From Candidatus Blautia equi (lineage in GTDB: Bacteria; Bacillota; Clostridia; Lachnospirales; Lachnospiraceae): a stretch of 17,193 bases of DNA. Position numbers and translations under genes: made by a program. Location of the stretch: NCBI GenBank assembly GCA_018064695.1, contig JAGHUU010000135.1, forward strand, positions 1 to 17,193, read 5' to 3'. Of the stretch, positions 6,065 through 14,077 are shown in pieces. Position 1 is the first letter of the stretch, and the number at the start of each line of letters is the position of its first letter. Below the pieces are notes generated by a model. That model ran no database searches, was not told the origin of the DNA, and saw only the letters and a list, made by a program, of their open reading frames with translations.

Positions 6065-7216
6065 ATGGGACTTACAATAGAGGATATGCTCACCATTTCC
6101 AGGGAGAGACATGAGATGGAGATGGCGGGAGGAAAGAACGGATGGTCAAATTCCATCAACTGGATATTGCAGGTGGAGGATATCACCATTCTGAACAACT
6201 TTAAGGGAAAGGAACTGGCGGTCACCACCGGCCTTGGCTTTGGCAGCGAGGAGCGCCTGATGGAGCTGGCAGAAAAGCTGGTGGAGCATCACGCTTCCGG
6301 CCTGGTCATCAACACAGGAAAATATATCCTGACCTTACCGGAGCCTCTGGTGGCTTACTGTGATACCAACGACCTGCCGCTGCTCACCGTGCCCTGGCAG
6401 ACAGATATCCTGGAGATGATCAAAGACTTAAGCGTCAATATCTTTCTCCAGAATGCAGCGGATGAGCAGATCTCCAATGCGCTGATTCATGCAATTGAGG
6501 AGCCGGAGGCCATGGATCTATATAGAAAGGACCTTCTGCCCTACTTTGATATAGACGACAGCTTTCAGATCGCCCTCATCTCCACGGGGGACCTGGATGT
6601 GATGGATACGGTGGAGAGGCGAAGGCTGGCCTACCAGATGCATATTTATCTGGAAAACATTACCCATAACGGCAGCTTCTTCTATTATGATTCCAGCTTT
6701 GTTCTGGTCATCAATGCCCTGAAGGAAAAGCAGGTGCGGGAGATCATAGACGGCTTTGCTGCGAGGGTGAAGAGAAAGCTGAAGGATCGGAAGCTCTACG
6801 TGGGTGTAGGCAGCAAGATCCTGGATGTCAGCAGCCTGCATGTGGCTTATCAGAGGGCAAAAGCGGCTCTCAGGATGGCCATGAAGAGGGAGGAGAACCT
6901 GCTCTACTTTGACGATATGGGGCTCTACCGGCTGCTCTACACACTGCCGGATCAGAAGCTCTTAGAGGAGATGGGACCGGATCTCATCCGTCCCCTCATC
7001 AACTATGATCTGAAGCATAATACCAATTATGTGGAGACACTGGAGGCTTATCTGAAGTATAATGGCAGTATACAGGCAGTGGCGGAGGAGCTTTATACCC
7101 ACAGAAACACGGTGATCTACAGGGTGAACAACATCAAAAAGCTGCTGGACTGCCAGCTGGAGAGCGCGGAGGAACGGATGCGCTACCGGATCGCCTGCAT
7201 GATCGCGGAAATGTGA
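6065..7216 (+). CDS. PucR-family transcriptional regulator
   Basis: 383 residues from ATG 6065, which has GGAGG at 6053-6057 seven bases upstream; an upstream TTG at 6020 has no such site. The N-terminal part (about residues 3-115) is the PucR N-domain: TIEDML, then ...NWILQVEDI.. and the GKELAVTTGLGF strand. A middle GGDEF-like module contains VGVGSKILDVSSLHVAYQRA around residues 255-275. The C-terminal HTH_30 domain (about 317-360) includes the TLEAYLKYNGSIQAVAEEL helix pair and the HRNTVIYRVNNI recognition helix. The family is named for Bacillus PucR, regulator of purine catabolism; members control many neighbouring catabolic genes. The kinase gene starts 48 bases downstream with no terminator between, so it is the obvious target or co-operating gene. 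The ligand is unknown. Confidence 0.92.
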   Translation: MGLTIEDMLTISRERHEMEMAGGKNGWSNSINWILQVEDITILNNFKGKELAVTTGLGFGSEERLMELAEKLVEHHASGLVINTGKYILTLPEPLVAYCDTNDLPLLTVPWQTDILEMIKDLSVNIFLQNAADEQISNALIHAIEEPEAMDLYRKDLLPYFDIDDSFQIALISTGDLDVMDTVERRRLAYQMHIYLENITHNGSFFYYDSSFVLVINALKEKQVREIIDGFAARVKRKLKDRKLYVGVGSKILDVSSLHVAYQRAKAALRMAMKREENLLYFDDMGLYRLLYTLPDQKLLEEMGPDLIRPLINYDLKHNTNYVETLEAYLKYNGSIQAVAEELYTHRNTVIYRVNNIKKLLDCQLESAEERMRYRIACMIAEM

Positions 7217-7264
7217 TGGCAGGCTGCTGGCTTTGATGGAAGGAAATACAGGAGGAAAGAGGAT

Positions 7265-8191
7265 ATGGGAATCGTAGTAATTGGTTCAGTTTTTGTGGAT
7301 ATCAAGGGATATCCGCTGGATATTTATATTCCCGCGGGAAGAAATACGGGAAAGATCGAACAGGTCCACGGCGGCGTGTGCAGAAACGTGGTGGAGGATA
7401 TCGCCAATGTGGAGCTTCGGCCTACCTTTGTGAGTCTTGTGGATGACAGCGGTGTTGGAAAAGACGTTATTGAGAAGCTGAAAAATCACAAGGTGAATAC
7501 GGATTATATGCGCGTGGTGCCCGATGGAATGGGAACCTGGCTGGCTGTTTTTGACAACAGCGGCGATGTGGTGGCCTCCATCTCCAAACGCCCGGATCTT
7601 ATGCCTATCGCAGATATCCTGGATGAACACGGGGATGAGATCTTCCGGGATGCGGACAGCATCGTGGTGGAATTCGACATGGATAAAGAGATCTTAAAGA
7701 GGGTCTTCTCCTATGCGGAAAAATATCATCTGGGTGTCTACGCGGTGATCTCCAATATGAGTATCGCTGTGGAACGCCGGAATCTGCTTCAGAAGACAGA
7801 GTGCTTTGTGTGCAACAAGCAGGAGGCAGGCATCCTGTTTCTGGAGGACTACGAGGAACTGTCACCGGAGGAGATGGCTGATGTTCTGGAAAAGAAGATC
7901 TCCCTGGCAGGCATCCCGCAGATGGTAGTGACCATGGGAAGCGACGGCGCGGCCTACGCAGATAATAAGGGAAACAAGGGCGTGGTTCCGCCTAAAAACG
8001 TGAGCGTGAAAGATACCACCGGCGCCGGGGATTCCTTCTTTGCCGGCGTCACCATAGGTCTGACCTACGGAAAGACCCTTAAGGAGGCCTGCGAGATAGG
8101 CACCCGCCTGGCGGCATCCGTGATCTGCACCATGGACAACGTATGCCCAAGATTTCTCCCGCAGGAATTTGAACTTCCGGAACATGAATGA
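7265..8191 (+). CDS. PfkB-family sugar/nucleoside kinase, pseudouridine-kinase-like
   Basis: 308 residues; ATG 7265 follows GGAGGAAAGAGG. The ribokinase fold is clear. It has an N-terminal VIGSVFVDIKG strand, the first PfkB signature around Gly36-Gly37 (HGGVCRNVVEDI), a central lid region, and a second signature DTTGAGDSFFAG whose Asp256 is the catalytic base. The GGV.RNV.E form of the first signature is what I associate with pseudouridine and related nucleoside kinases rather than fructokinases. The PucR-type regulator upstream also points to nucleoside or purine metabolism. No pseudouridine-5'-phosphate glycosidase gene is in the window, so the product's fate is open. Other substrates such as ribose, inosine or another sugar are possible. 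Family call firm, substrate uncertain. Confidence 0.88.
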   Translation: MGIVVIGSVFVDIKGYPLDIYIPAGRNTGKIEQVHGGVCRNVVEDIANVELRPTFVSLVDDSGVGKDVIEKLKNHKVNTDYMRVVPDGMGTWLAVFDNSGDVVASISKRPDLMPIADILDEHGDEIFRDADSIVVEFDMDKEILKRVFSYAEKYHLGVYAVISNMSIAVERRNLLQKTECFVCNKQEAGILFLEDYEELSPEEMADVLEKKISLAGIPQMVVTMGSDGAAYADNKGNKGVVPPKNVSVKDTTGAGDSFFAGVTIGLTYGKTLKEACEIGTRLAASVICTMDNVCPRFLPQEFELPEHE

Positions 8192-8327
8192 TTAGTCACA
8201 GTTCACTGGTTTACCGGTGAACGTTACCTTTCAGGCGCTGTCTGAACTGTATACCCCTGACGTCCCCCCCTAAATCACTCTCCGAACACCTGCTCAGAGA
8301 ATGATTAGGTGCCGTCTGAACAGTAAC
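8192..8327. other. Gap with two structured inverted repeats
   Basis: No gene. The first repeat pairs 8201-8209 with 8214-8222 (nine pairs, one G-T, four-base loop). ACAGTTCA at 8198-8205 can instead pair with TGAACTGT at 8243-8250, so two folds compete. A second imperfect stem joins about 8269-8282 to 8297-8309. There is no T-run after any of them, so they are not standard terminators. CTGTCTGAACTG (8238-8249) and CCGTCTGAACAG (8312-8323) are similar short direct repeats. Confidence 0.45.
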
Positions 8328-8356
8328 TGGACACAATTAATGAGAAACAGTATACT
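8328..8356 (+). promoter_or_regulatory. Promoter of the aldo/keto reductase gene
   Basis: TGGACA (8328-8333), a 17-base spacer and TATACT (8351-8356). It differs from consensus at two positions and has ideal spacing. The start would be near 8363, about 28 bases before the ATG. Confidence 0.65.
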
Positions 8357-8390
8357 GAATGAAATGGATTAATGTTTTTGGAGGTTATAT

Positions 8391-9572
8391 ATGCATTACA
8401 GAAAAGACAAATACGGAAATGACATTTCTATTCTTGGATTCGGCTGCATGCGTTTTACACAGAATGCAGGAAGGATCGACATCGATAAGGCTGAAAAAGA
8501 GATCATGGCAGCCTACAAAGCAGGCGTAAACTATTACGATACCGCCTACGTATATCCGGGCAGCGAGGCAGCCCTGGGCGAGATCCTGGAGAGAAACCAG
8601 ATCCGCGATAAGGTAAACATCGCCACCAAGCTTCCGCACTACCTGATTCGTAAAGCGGACAGCATGGAGAAGCTCTTCCAGGAGGAGCTCACCCGTCTTC
8701 GCACCGATCATGTGGATTATTATCTCATGCACATGCTCACAGATATCAATACCTGGGAGAAGCTGAAAAACCTGGGCGTGGTTGAGTGGCTGGAGGAGAA
8801 AAAGAAGAGCGGCGCTATCCGTCAGGTAGGCTTTTCCTATCACGGAAACTCCGATATGTTCTGTCAGCTGGTGGATGCCTACGACTGGGATTTCTGCCAG
8901 ATCCAGTACAACTACATGGATGAGAATTCCCAGGCTGGCCGAAAGGGTCTTCAGTACGCAAACTCCAAGGGACTTCCGGTAGTTATCATGGAGCCTCTTC
9001 GCGGCGGCAAGCTTGTAAAGCTGCTTCCAGATGAGGCAAAGAAGCTCTTTGCAGAATATCCGATCAGACATACCCCTGCAGGCTGGGCTTTCCGCTGGCT
9101 CTGGAATCAGCCTGAGGTTACCTGTGTCCTCTCCGGCATGAACTCCCTGGAGATGGTTAAGCAGAACGTACAGACCGCATCCAAAGCCAACGTGGGTGAC
9201 CTTGGCGAGGCTGAGGAGGCACTGTTAAAATCCGTTGTGGATATCATCAACGCTAAAATGAAGGTAGGATGTACAGGATGCTCCTACTGTATGCCATGTC
9301 CTAAGGGTGTAGACATCCCCGGTACTTTTGCCGCATACAATCGCTGCTATTCCGAGGGCAAGATGGAAGGCTTCCGCGATTATATGATGTGCACAGCCAT
9401 GAGAAAGATTCCATCCTCAGCATCCAACTGTGTAGAGTGCGGTAAATGTGAGCAGCACTGCCCGCAGCACATTCAGATCCGCGAGGAACTGAAAAACGCA
9501 AGAAAAGTTCTGGAGACACCGATCTATAAAGGCATTGTAAAGGGTGTAAAACTCCTTAAGATCTACGGCTGA
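8391..9572 (+). CDS. Aldo/keto reductase with C-terminal double [4Fe-4S] ferredoxin domain
   Basis: 393 residues; ATG 8391 has GGAGG six bases upstream. The first 280 residues form an AKR barrel with a complete catalytic tetrad: Asp50 and Tyr55 in YYDTAYVY, Lys80 in NIATK, and His114 in YYLMH. The last 100 residues carry two cysteine clusters: Cys294, 297, 300 and 303 (CTGCSYCMPCP), and Cys347, 350, 353 and 357 (CVECGKCEQHCP), each ready to hold a 4Fe-4S centre. This fusion is common in anaerobic Firmicutes, usually of unknown substrate. It suggests electron exchange between NAD(P)H or ferredoxin and a carbonyl/alcohol couple. It is cytosolic and transcribed alone from its own promoter. About 180 bases separate it from the next gene. 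Confidence 0.93.
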   Translation: MHYRKDKYGNDISILGFGCMRFTQNAGRIDIDKAEKEIMAAYKAGVNYYDTAYVYPGSEAALGEILERNQIRDKVNIATKLPHYLIRKADSMEKLFQEELTRLRTDHVDYYLMHMLTDINTWEKLKNLGVVEWLEEKKKSGAIRQVGFSYHGNSDMFCQLVDAYDWDFCQIQYNYMDENSQAGRKGLQYANSKGLPVVIMEPLRGGKLVKLLPDEAKKLFAEYPIRHTPAGWAFRWLWNQPEVTCVLSGMNSLEMVKQNVQTASKANVGDLGEAEEALLKSVVDIINAKMKVGCTGCSYCMPCPKGVDIPGTFAAYNRCYSEGKMEGFRDYMMCTAMRKIPSSASNCVECGKCEQHCPQHIQIREELKNARKVLETPIYKGIVKGVKLLKIYG

Positions 9573-9677
9573 TCTGCGGAATGCATTTTCTCTGAAAGAG
9601 TTGTTTTCAATTTTGGTTTTTATTTTTTTGAATAATTGCTAAGTTTGGCATTGGGGGAAAAAGAGGGGCACAATCAG
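9573..9677. other. Short T-rich gap after the aldo/keto reductase gene
   Basis: No gene and no convincing terminator. A weak CTCT/AGAG hairpin (9591-9601) is followed by T-rich DNA with runs of five to seven T up to about 9630. This may be enough for termination but is well below the quality of the other terminators here. Confidence 0.35.
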
Positions 9678-9706
9678 TTGAGCGAAGCCTGAAAATCTTA
9701 TATAAT
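9678..9706 (+). promoter_or_regulatory. Strong promoter of the GH3 gene
   Basis: TTGAGC (9678-9683), a 17-base spacer and a perfect TATAAT (9701-9706). The leader would be about 40 bases. No obvious catabolite-response or repressor palindrome overlaps it. Confidence 0.8.
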
Positions 9707-9752
9707 ACCACCATGTTCGTAAAAAAATGACATCTTTTCGGGAGGAAAAACC

Positions 9753-11849
9753 ATGAACAGAGCAGAGGCAAGAGAGAAAGCAAAAGCCCTGGTTGCACAG
9801 ATGACCGTTGAGGAGAAAGCAAGCCAGTTAAAATATGATTCTCCATCCATTCCACGTCTTGGTGTACCGGCTTACAACTGGTGGAATGAGGCGCTTCACG
9901 GAGTAGCAAGAAGCGGTCAGGCAACCGTATTCCCACAGGCCATCGGTATGGCAGCTACCTTTGATCCAGAGATGATCAAAGCAGTCGGAGACATCGTTTC
10001 CACTGAGGGAAGAGCAAAATATAACGCACACGCAGCACACGGCGACCGCGATATTTACAAGGGTCTCACCTACTGGGCACCAAACGTAAATATCTTCCGT
10101 GATCCAAGATGGGGCCGCGGTCATGAGACCTACGGTGAGGATCCGTTCCTTACCAGCGAGATGGGTAAAGCATTTGTTCAGGGTATCCAGGGCGATGGCG
10201 AGACCATGAAGGCAGCAGCATGTGCAAAGCATTTCGCAGTACATTCCGGTCCTGAGGGCATCCGTCACGAGTTTGACGCGGTAGCCTCCAAAAAGGACAT
10301 GGCTGAGACCTATCTGCCTGCATTTGAGGCTCTTGTAAAAGATGCCGGTGTAGAGGCTGTCATGGGCGCATATAACCGCGTAAACGGTGAGCCTGCATGC
10401 GGAAGCCCTAAGCTTCAGAGCTATCTGAAGGACTGGGGATTTGAGGGACACTTCGTATCCGACTGCTGGGCCATCAAGGATTTCCACGAGCATCACATGG
10501 TAACCAAGAACGGCACCGAGTCCGCTGCTCTTGCTATCAACAACGGCTGTGATGTAAACTGTGGTTCCACCTATTCTTTATATATTATGAAGGCTTATAA
10601 CGAGGGCCTTGTTTCCGAGGAGACCATCACCGAGGCAGCAGTTCGTCTGTTCACCGCAAGATACATGCTTGGTCTTTTCGACGGAAGTGAATATGACAAT
10701 ATTCCATATACCGCTGTAGAGTGCAAAGAGCATATTGCCTTTACACAGAAGGTAGCCCGCGAGAGTATGGTACTTCTGAAAAACAACGGTATCCTTCCAA
10801 TCGACAAATCCAAAGTGAAGACCGTTGGTGTCATTGGACCAAACGCAAACAGCCGTGCAGCTCTGATCGGCAACTATCATGGTACCGCTTCCAGATACTG
10901 CACACTGCTTGAGGGTATCCAGGGATATCTCGGCTGGGACGTACGTGTACTTTCCTCCGAGGGATGCGCATTATTCCAGGATCGTACCGAGCATCTGGCA
11001 GTTAAGAACGACCGTATTGCTGAGGCACAGATCGTTGCCGAGAACAGTGATATCGTATTCCTCTGTGTTGGTCTGGATGAGACTCTTGAGGGAGAAGAGG
11101 GTGATGCAGGTAACGCATATGCATCCGGCGATAAGATCGACCTTCAGCTTCCACAGAGCCAGAGAGATCTGGTTGAGGCTATTGCAGCTACCGGAAAACC
11201 AGTTGTATATATCATGTCCTCCGGAAGTGACCTGGATATGAGCTATGCAAACGAGCACTTTGACGCCATCCTTCAGGCATGGTATCCGGGAGCAGCCGGC
11301 GGCCGTGCAGCAGCAGAGCTGCTCTTTGGCGAGTACTCCCCATGCGGAAAACTTCCGATCACCTTCTATGAGACCCTTGAGGAGCTGCCTGCATTTGAGG
11401 ACTACTCCATGAAGGGCAGAACCTACAGATTCATGGAGAATAAGGCACAGTATCCATTTGGATTCGGTCTTACCTATGGTGATGTACAGGTAACAAAAGC
11501 TGACTTTGTAAAAGACGGCGACAAGTGCGTGATGAACGTTACTGTTGAGAATAAAGGCAAGATGAATACCGGCGATGTAGTACAGATCTACGTGAAATGC
11601 CAGGATTCCGATCTGGCTGTTCCAAACCCAAGCCTCTGCGGATTCAAGAAAGTATTCGTAGAAGCAGGCGAGACCCAGCAGATCCAGATCCAGCTGCCGG
11701 AGAGAGCATTCATGGTTGTAAATGAGGACGGCCAGTATGTGATCGACGGTAAGGATTTCATGTTCTACGTAGGCTGCAGCCAGCCGGATGAGAAGAGCTT
11801 TGAGCTCACCGGTGTGAGACCACTTCAGGTTCCTGTAGTTCTCGCATAA
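9753..11849 (+). CDS. Glycoside hydrolase family 3 beta-xylosidase/beta-glucosidase
   Basis: 698 residues; ATG 9753 follows CGGGAGGAAAA. There is no signal peptide, so the enzyme is cytosolic and would act on imported oligosaccharides. The GH3 N-terminal barrel shows YNWWNEALHGVAR (from about residue 41), a conserved Lys159-His160 pair, and SDCWA with Asp237 as nucleophile. The C-terminal sandwich contains VGLDETLEGEEGD; Glu446, 448 or 449 is the likely acid/base, and I cannot choose between them from sequence. An FnIII-like C-terminal domain begins near residue 590 (NVTVENKGKMNTGDVVQIYV). The NWWNEALHGVAR form is typical of the beta-xylosidase branch, but glucosidase or arabinofuranosidase activity cannot be excluded. 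It is a single-gene unit with its own promoter and terminator. Confidence 0.93.
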   Translation: MNRAEAREKAKALVAQMTVEEKASQLKYDSPSIPRLGVPAYNWWNEALHGVARSGQATVFPQAIGMAATFDPEMIKAVGDIVSTEGRAKYNAHAAHGDRDIYKGLTYWAPNVNIFRDPRWGRGHETYGEDPFLTSEMGKAFVQGIQGDGETMKAAACAKHFAVHSGPEGIRHEFDAVASKKDMAETYLPAFEALVKDAGVEAVMGAYNRVNGEPACGSPKLQSYLKDWGFEGHFVSDCWAIKDFHEHHMVTKNGTESAALAINNGCDVNCGSTYSLYIMKAYNEGLVSEETITEAAVRLFTARYMLGLFDGSEYDNIPYTAVECKEHIAFTQKVARESMVLLKNNGILPIDKSKVKTVGVIGPNANSRAALIGNYHGTASRYCTLLEGIQGYLGWDVRVLSSEGCALFQDRTEHLAVKNDRIAEAQIVAENSDIVFLCVGLDETLEGEEGDAGNAYASGDKIDLQLPQSQRDLVEAIAATGKPVVYIMSSGSDLDMSYANEHFDAILQAWYPGAAGGRAAAELLFGEYSPCGKLPITFYETLEELPAFEDYSMKGRTYRFMENKAQYPFGFGLTYGDVQVTKADFVKDGDKCVMNVTVENKGKMNTGDVVQIYVKCQDSDLAVPNPSLCGFKKVFVEAGETQQIQIQLPERAFMVVNEDGQYVIDGKDFMFYVGCSQPDEKSFELTGVRPLQVPVVLA

Positions 11850-11865
11850 GATCAGGAAACATTAC

Positions 11866-11899
11866 AATGCGGTAAAGCACAGGCTTTACCGCATTTTTT
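11866..11899 (+). terminator. Rho-independent terminator after the GH3 gene
   Basis: A perfect 13-base stem (11866-11878 with 11883-11895) with a four-base loop continues into a run of six T. Confidence 0.95.
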
Positions 11900-11900
11900 C

Positions 11901-11929
11901 TTGCACAAGCAGGGGAAGTTTACTATAAT
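11901..11929 (+). promoter_or_regulatory. Promoter of the DUF1294/AAA+ unit
   Basis: TTGCAC (11901-11906), a 17-base spacer and a perfect TATAAT (11924-11929). The -35 box starts one base after the GH3 terminator ends. The start near 11936 gives a short leader of about 20 bases that contains TAAGGAG. Confidence 0.8.
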
Positions 11930-11956
11930 ACCCCTGTATGTAAGGAGCTATATGTT

Positions 11957-12253
11957 ATGAGGACAGAGTATCTGGTTATTCTATTTCTGAATGTGCTGTC
12001 GTTTCTTCTGTATGCGGTGGATCATCTGGCGGAGAGATTTCCAAATAATGCCAGGATGAAAAAGCTGAAGGTGAAAGAGACCACACTTCTTATCACGTCC
12101 TTCCTTGGGATGGCAGGAGCCCTGGCGGGATTGTACGGACTGAAGCATAAGATCAAAGATGAAAAGTTTCATGCAAAGATCCTGGAGCTTCTGCTTTTAA
12201 ATGTATTTCTGTGGATCGCCTATTATCTCAGGGCCTGTGCGGGCGTGATCTGA
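11957..12253 (+). CDS. DUF1294-like small membrane protein (divergent copy)
   Basis: 98 residues; TAAGGAG (11941-11947) precedes ATG 11957. It has a hydrophobic N-terminal helix, then YAVDHLAER in place of the family's Y.vDK..A, a basic RMKKLKVKETTLL in place of the RI.E..L motif, a Gly-rich helix FLGMAGALAGLYGL, and KHKIKDEKF in place of the HK..K..F end motif. A final hydrophobic helix follows. It thus keeps the DUF1294 layout but has lost several signature residues, unlike the next gene. Three membrane segments are likely. The function of DUF1294 is not established. The two copies are only 16 bases apart and probably form a pair in the membrane. Confidence 0.8.
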   Translation: MRTEYLVILFLNVLSFLLYAVDHLAERFPNNARMKKLKVKETTLLITSFLGMAGALAGLYGLKHKIKDEKFHAKILELLLLNVFLWIAYYLRACAGVI

Positions 12254-12269
12254 GGGGAGGAGTGTAGTT

Positions 12270-12557
12270 ATGTTAAATACAGAGAATCTGATGCAGCTTC
12301 TGCTGATCGTCTATGCGGGAATCAATCTGGTTGTTTTTGCCATCTATGGGGTGGACAAGTTCAAAGCTGTCCGCCATGCGTGGAGAATTCCGGAGAAGAC
12401 CCTGCTTATAGCCGCCTTCTTTGGCGTAGTGGGAGCTATGCTTGGAATGCTGGTCTTCCGTCACAAGATCAGAAAGCCTAAGTTTTATATTCTGGTACCC
12501 CTTATGGCAGTGCTGGAAGCTTATGGCGCATATATGCTGTATACAAAATTTATGTAA
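12270..12557 (+). CDS. DUF1294 family small membrane protein (canonical copy)
   Basis: 95 residues; GAGGGGAGGAG upstream of ATG 12270 is a strong ribosome site. The signature is intact: YGVDKFKAVRHAWRIPEKTLL around residues 24-44, a Gly-rich membrane helix (FFGVVGAMLGM), FRHKIRKPKF, then a C-terminal helix. It shares order and length with the gene before it, showing tandem duplication followed by divergence of the first copy. The role is unknown; the cytoplasmic basic loops could touch nucleic acid or lipid head groups. It is followed after 28 bases by the AAA+ gene, with no terminator between. Confidence 0.88.
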   Translation: MLNTENLMQLLLIVYAGINLVVFAIYGVDKFKAVRHAWRIPEKTLLIAAFFGVVGAMLGMLVFRHKIRKPKFYILVPLMAVLEAYGAYMLYTKFM

Positions 12558-12585
12558 AATTATGATGTAAAGGATAATAGAGAAA

Positions 12586-14070
12586 ATGCCGGTTTTTGAT
12601 TTTAAAAATACAGAGAAGAGCAATGCCAATCCGGAATGCACTTATACTACATTCCGATCCAATGCAAGCGAGACATCCGCAGAGCAGCCAATTATGATCT
12701 TAGATAATAAAACACGCCAGTGGAAACACCATTCCGACGGCATGTTCACAAACCCAATCAAGAGAACCTCCTTTCAGTTTAAGGAGGAGGACGGCACCAT
12801 CAGCGCGGATATTCTTAAGATCGATGCCCGCTTTACCAGCCTTTTAAAATGGCTGGGCGAGAACCACATCAATGTGCGCCTCTCCGGCAGGAACAGAGAG
12901 GACGGATATGCGGTATACAAGATCAGAGAGATCGCCTTTGGCGGCGGCACAAAGCTCTCTGCAGAGGACGGCTTCCTGCAGTTTATGATCGGCCGTCTGC
13001 TGACCAGCAGCGCACCATCCGAGGAAGTGAAGGATGAGGATCAGGATGAAGTGGGAGATGAGATGAAGCTTACCAGCCTTCAGAGCATCACGGATTTCCT
13101 GACCTGCGCAGGCAGAACCCTGCCGGACAACATCCAGCTCTGGGCCAGAAGAAACCTGGCTGTGGCCCGCTCCAACGAGGTGACTCCGGAGGAGAGACGC
13201 CATGCCCAGCGTGCGCTTTCCATCATGATGAACATTCAGTGGAAGGGCAATTATTTTGAATCCATCGACCCTGTAGAGGCCAGAAGAATCCTGGACGAAG
13301 AGCTCTACGGTATGGAAAAAGTAAAACAGAGAATTATTGAGACGGTTATCCAGATCAACAGAACCCACACCCTGCCGGCCTACGGCCTTCTGCTCTGCGG
13401 CCCTGCAGGTACCGGTAAATCCCAGGTGGCTTATGCGGTTGCCCGCATTCTGAAGCTGCCGTGGACCACCCTGGATATGAGCTCCATCAACGATCCGGAG
13501 CAGCTTACCGGAAGCTCCCGTATTTACTCCAACGCAAAGCCGGGTATCATCATGGAGGCGTTCTCCATGGCAGGGGAGTCCAATCTGGTATTCATCATCA
13601 ACGAGCTGGACAAAGCCGCTTCCGGAAAAGGCAACGGAAATCCGGCTGATGTACTGCTGACCCTTTTAGATAACCTTGGATTTACAGATAACTATATTGA
13701 GTGTATGATCCCAACCGTAGGTGTATATCCGATCGCCACAGCAAACGACAAGAAGCTGATCAGCGCGCCTCTCATGTCCCGCTTTGCTGTCATCGACATC
13801 CCGGACTACACCGCAGAGGAGAAGAAAGTGATCTTCTCCAGATTTGCCCTTCCAAAGGTCCTTAAGAGAATGGGACTTCTGGAGAACGAGTGCGTGGTGA
13901 CCGCCGACGGCCTTGACGCCGTGATCGAAAAATACCGCGACACCACCGGAATCCGTGACCTGGAGCAGGCTGCCGAGCATATCGCCGCCAACGCCCTGTA
14001 CCAGATCGAGGTAAACAAAGTAAAGAGCGTAACCTTCGACGCTTCTATGGTAGAAAACCTGCTTGACTGA
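12586..14070 (+). CDS. Lon-like AAA+ ATPase without protease domain, Walker B Asp replaced by Asn
   Basis: 494 residues from ATG 12586, with only a weak ribosome site (AAGGA at 12570, distance 11). Residues 1-230 are unrecognised, contain an acidic stretch near 145-160, and do not look like the Lon N-domain. From about 230 the sequence follows the Lon AAA module: a LDEELYGMEKVKQRI entry helix, Walker A GPAGTGKS (272-279), a SINDPEQLTGSSRIY pore-like segment, a GIIMEAF helix, then VFIINELDKA where Lon has a D-E pair. Here Asn339 replaces the Mg-binding Asp while Glu340 remains. Sensor-1 Asn387 (IATAND), the arginine-finger candidate Arg399 (MSRF) and sensor-2 Arg457 (GIRDLEQ) are present. The chain ends after the small helical lid, with no Ser-Lys protease domain. 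It may be a remodelling ATPase or a regulated scaffold. Family firm, function unknown. Confidence 0.85.
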   Translation: MPVFDFKNTEKSNANPECTYTTFRSNASETSAEQPIMILDNKTRQWKHHSDGMFTNPIKRTSFQFKEEDGTISADILKIDARFTSLLKWLGENHINVRLSGRNREDGYAVYKIREIAFGGGTKLSAEDGFLQFMIGRLLTSSAPSEEVKDEDQDEVGDEMKLTSLQSITDFLTCAGRTLPDNIQLWARRNLAVARSNEVTPEERRHAQRALSIMMNIQWKGNYFESIDPVEARRILDEELYGMEKVKQRIIETVIQINRTHTLPAYGLLLCGPAGTGKSQVAYAVARILKLPWTTLDMSSINDPEQLTGSSRIYSNAKPGIIMEAFSMAGESNLVFIINELDKAASGKGNGNPADVLLTLLDNLGFTDNYIECMIPTVGVYPIATANDKKLISAPLMSRFAVIDIPDYTAEEKKVIFSRFALPKVLKRMGLLENECVVTADGLDAVIEKYRDTTGIRDLEQAAEHIAANALYQIEVNKVKSVTFDASMVENLLD

Positions 14071-14077
14071 AAAAACA

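Noticed and set aside
8385..9071. 228-codon minus-strand frame opposite the aldo/keto reductase
   Set aside because: Antisense to a gene with all catalytic and cluster residues; no ribosome site or recognisable domain.
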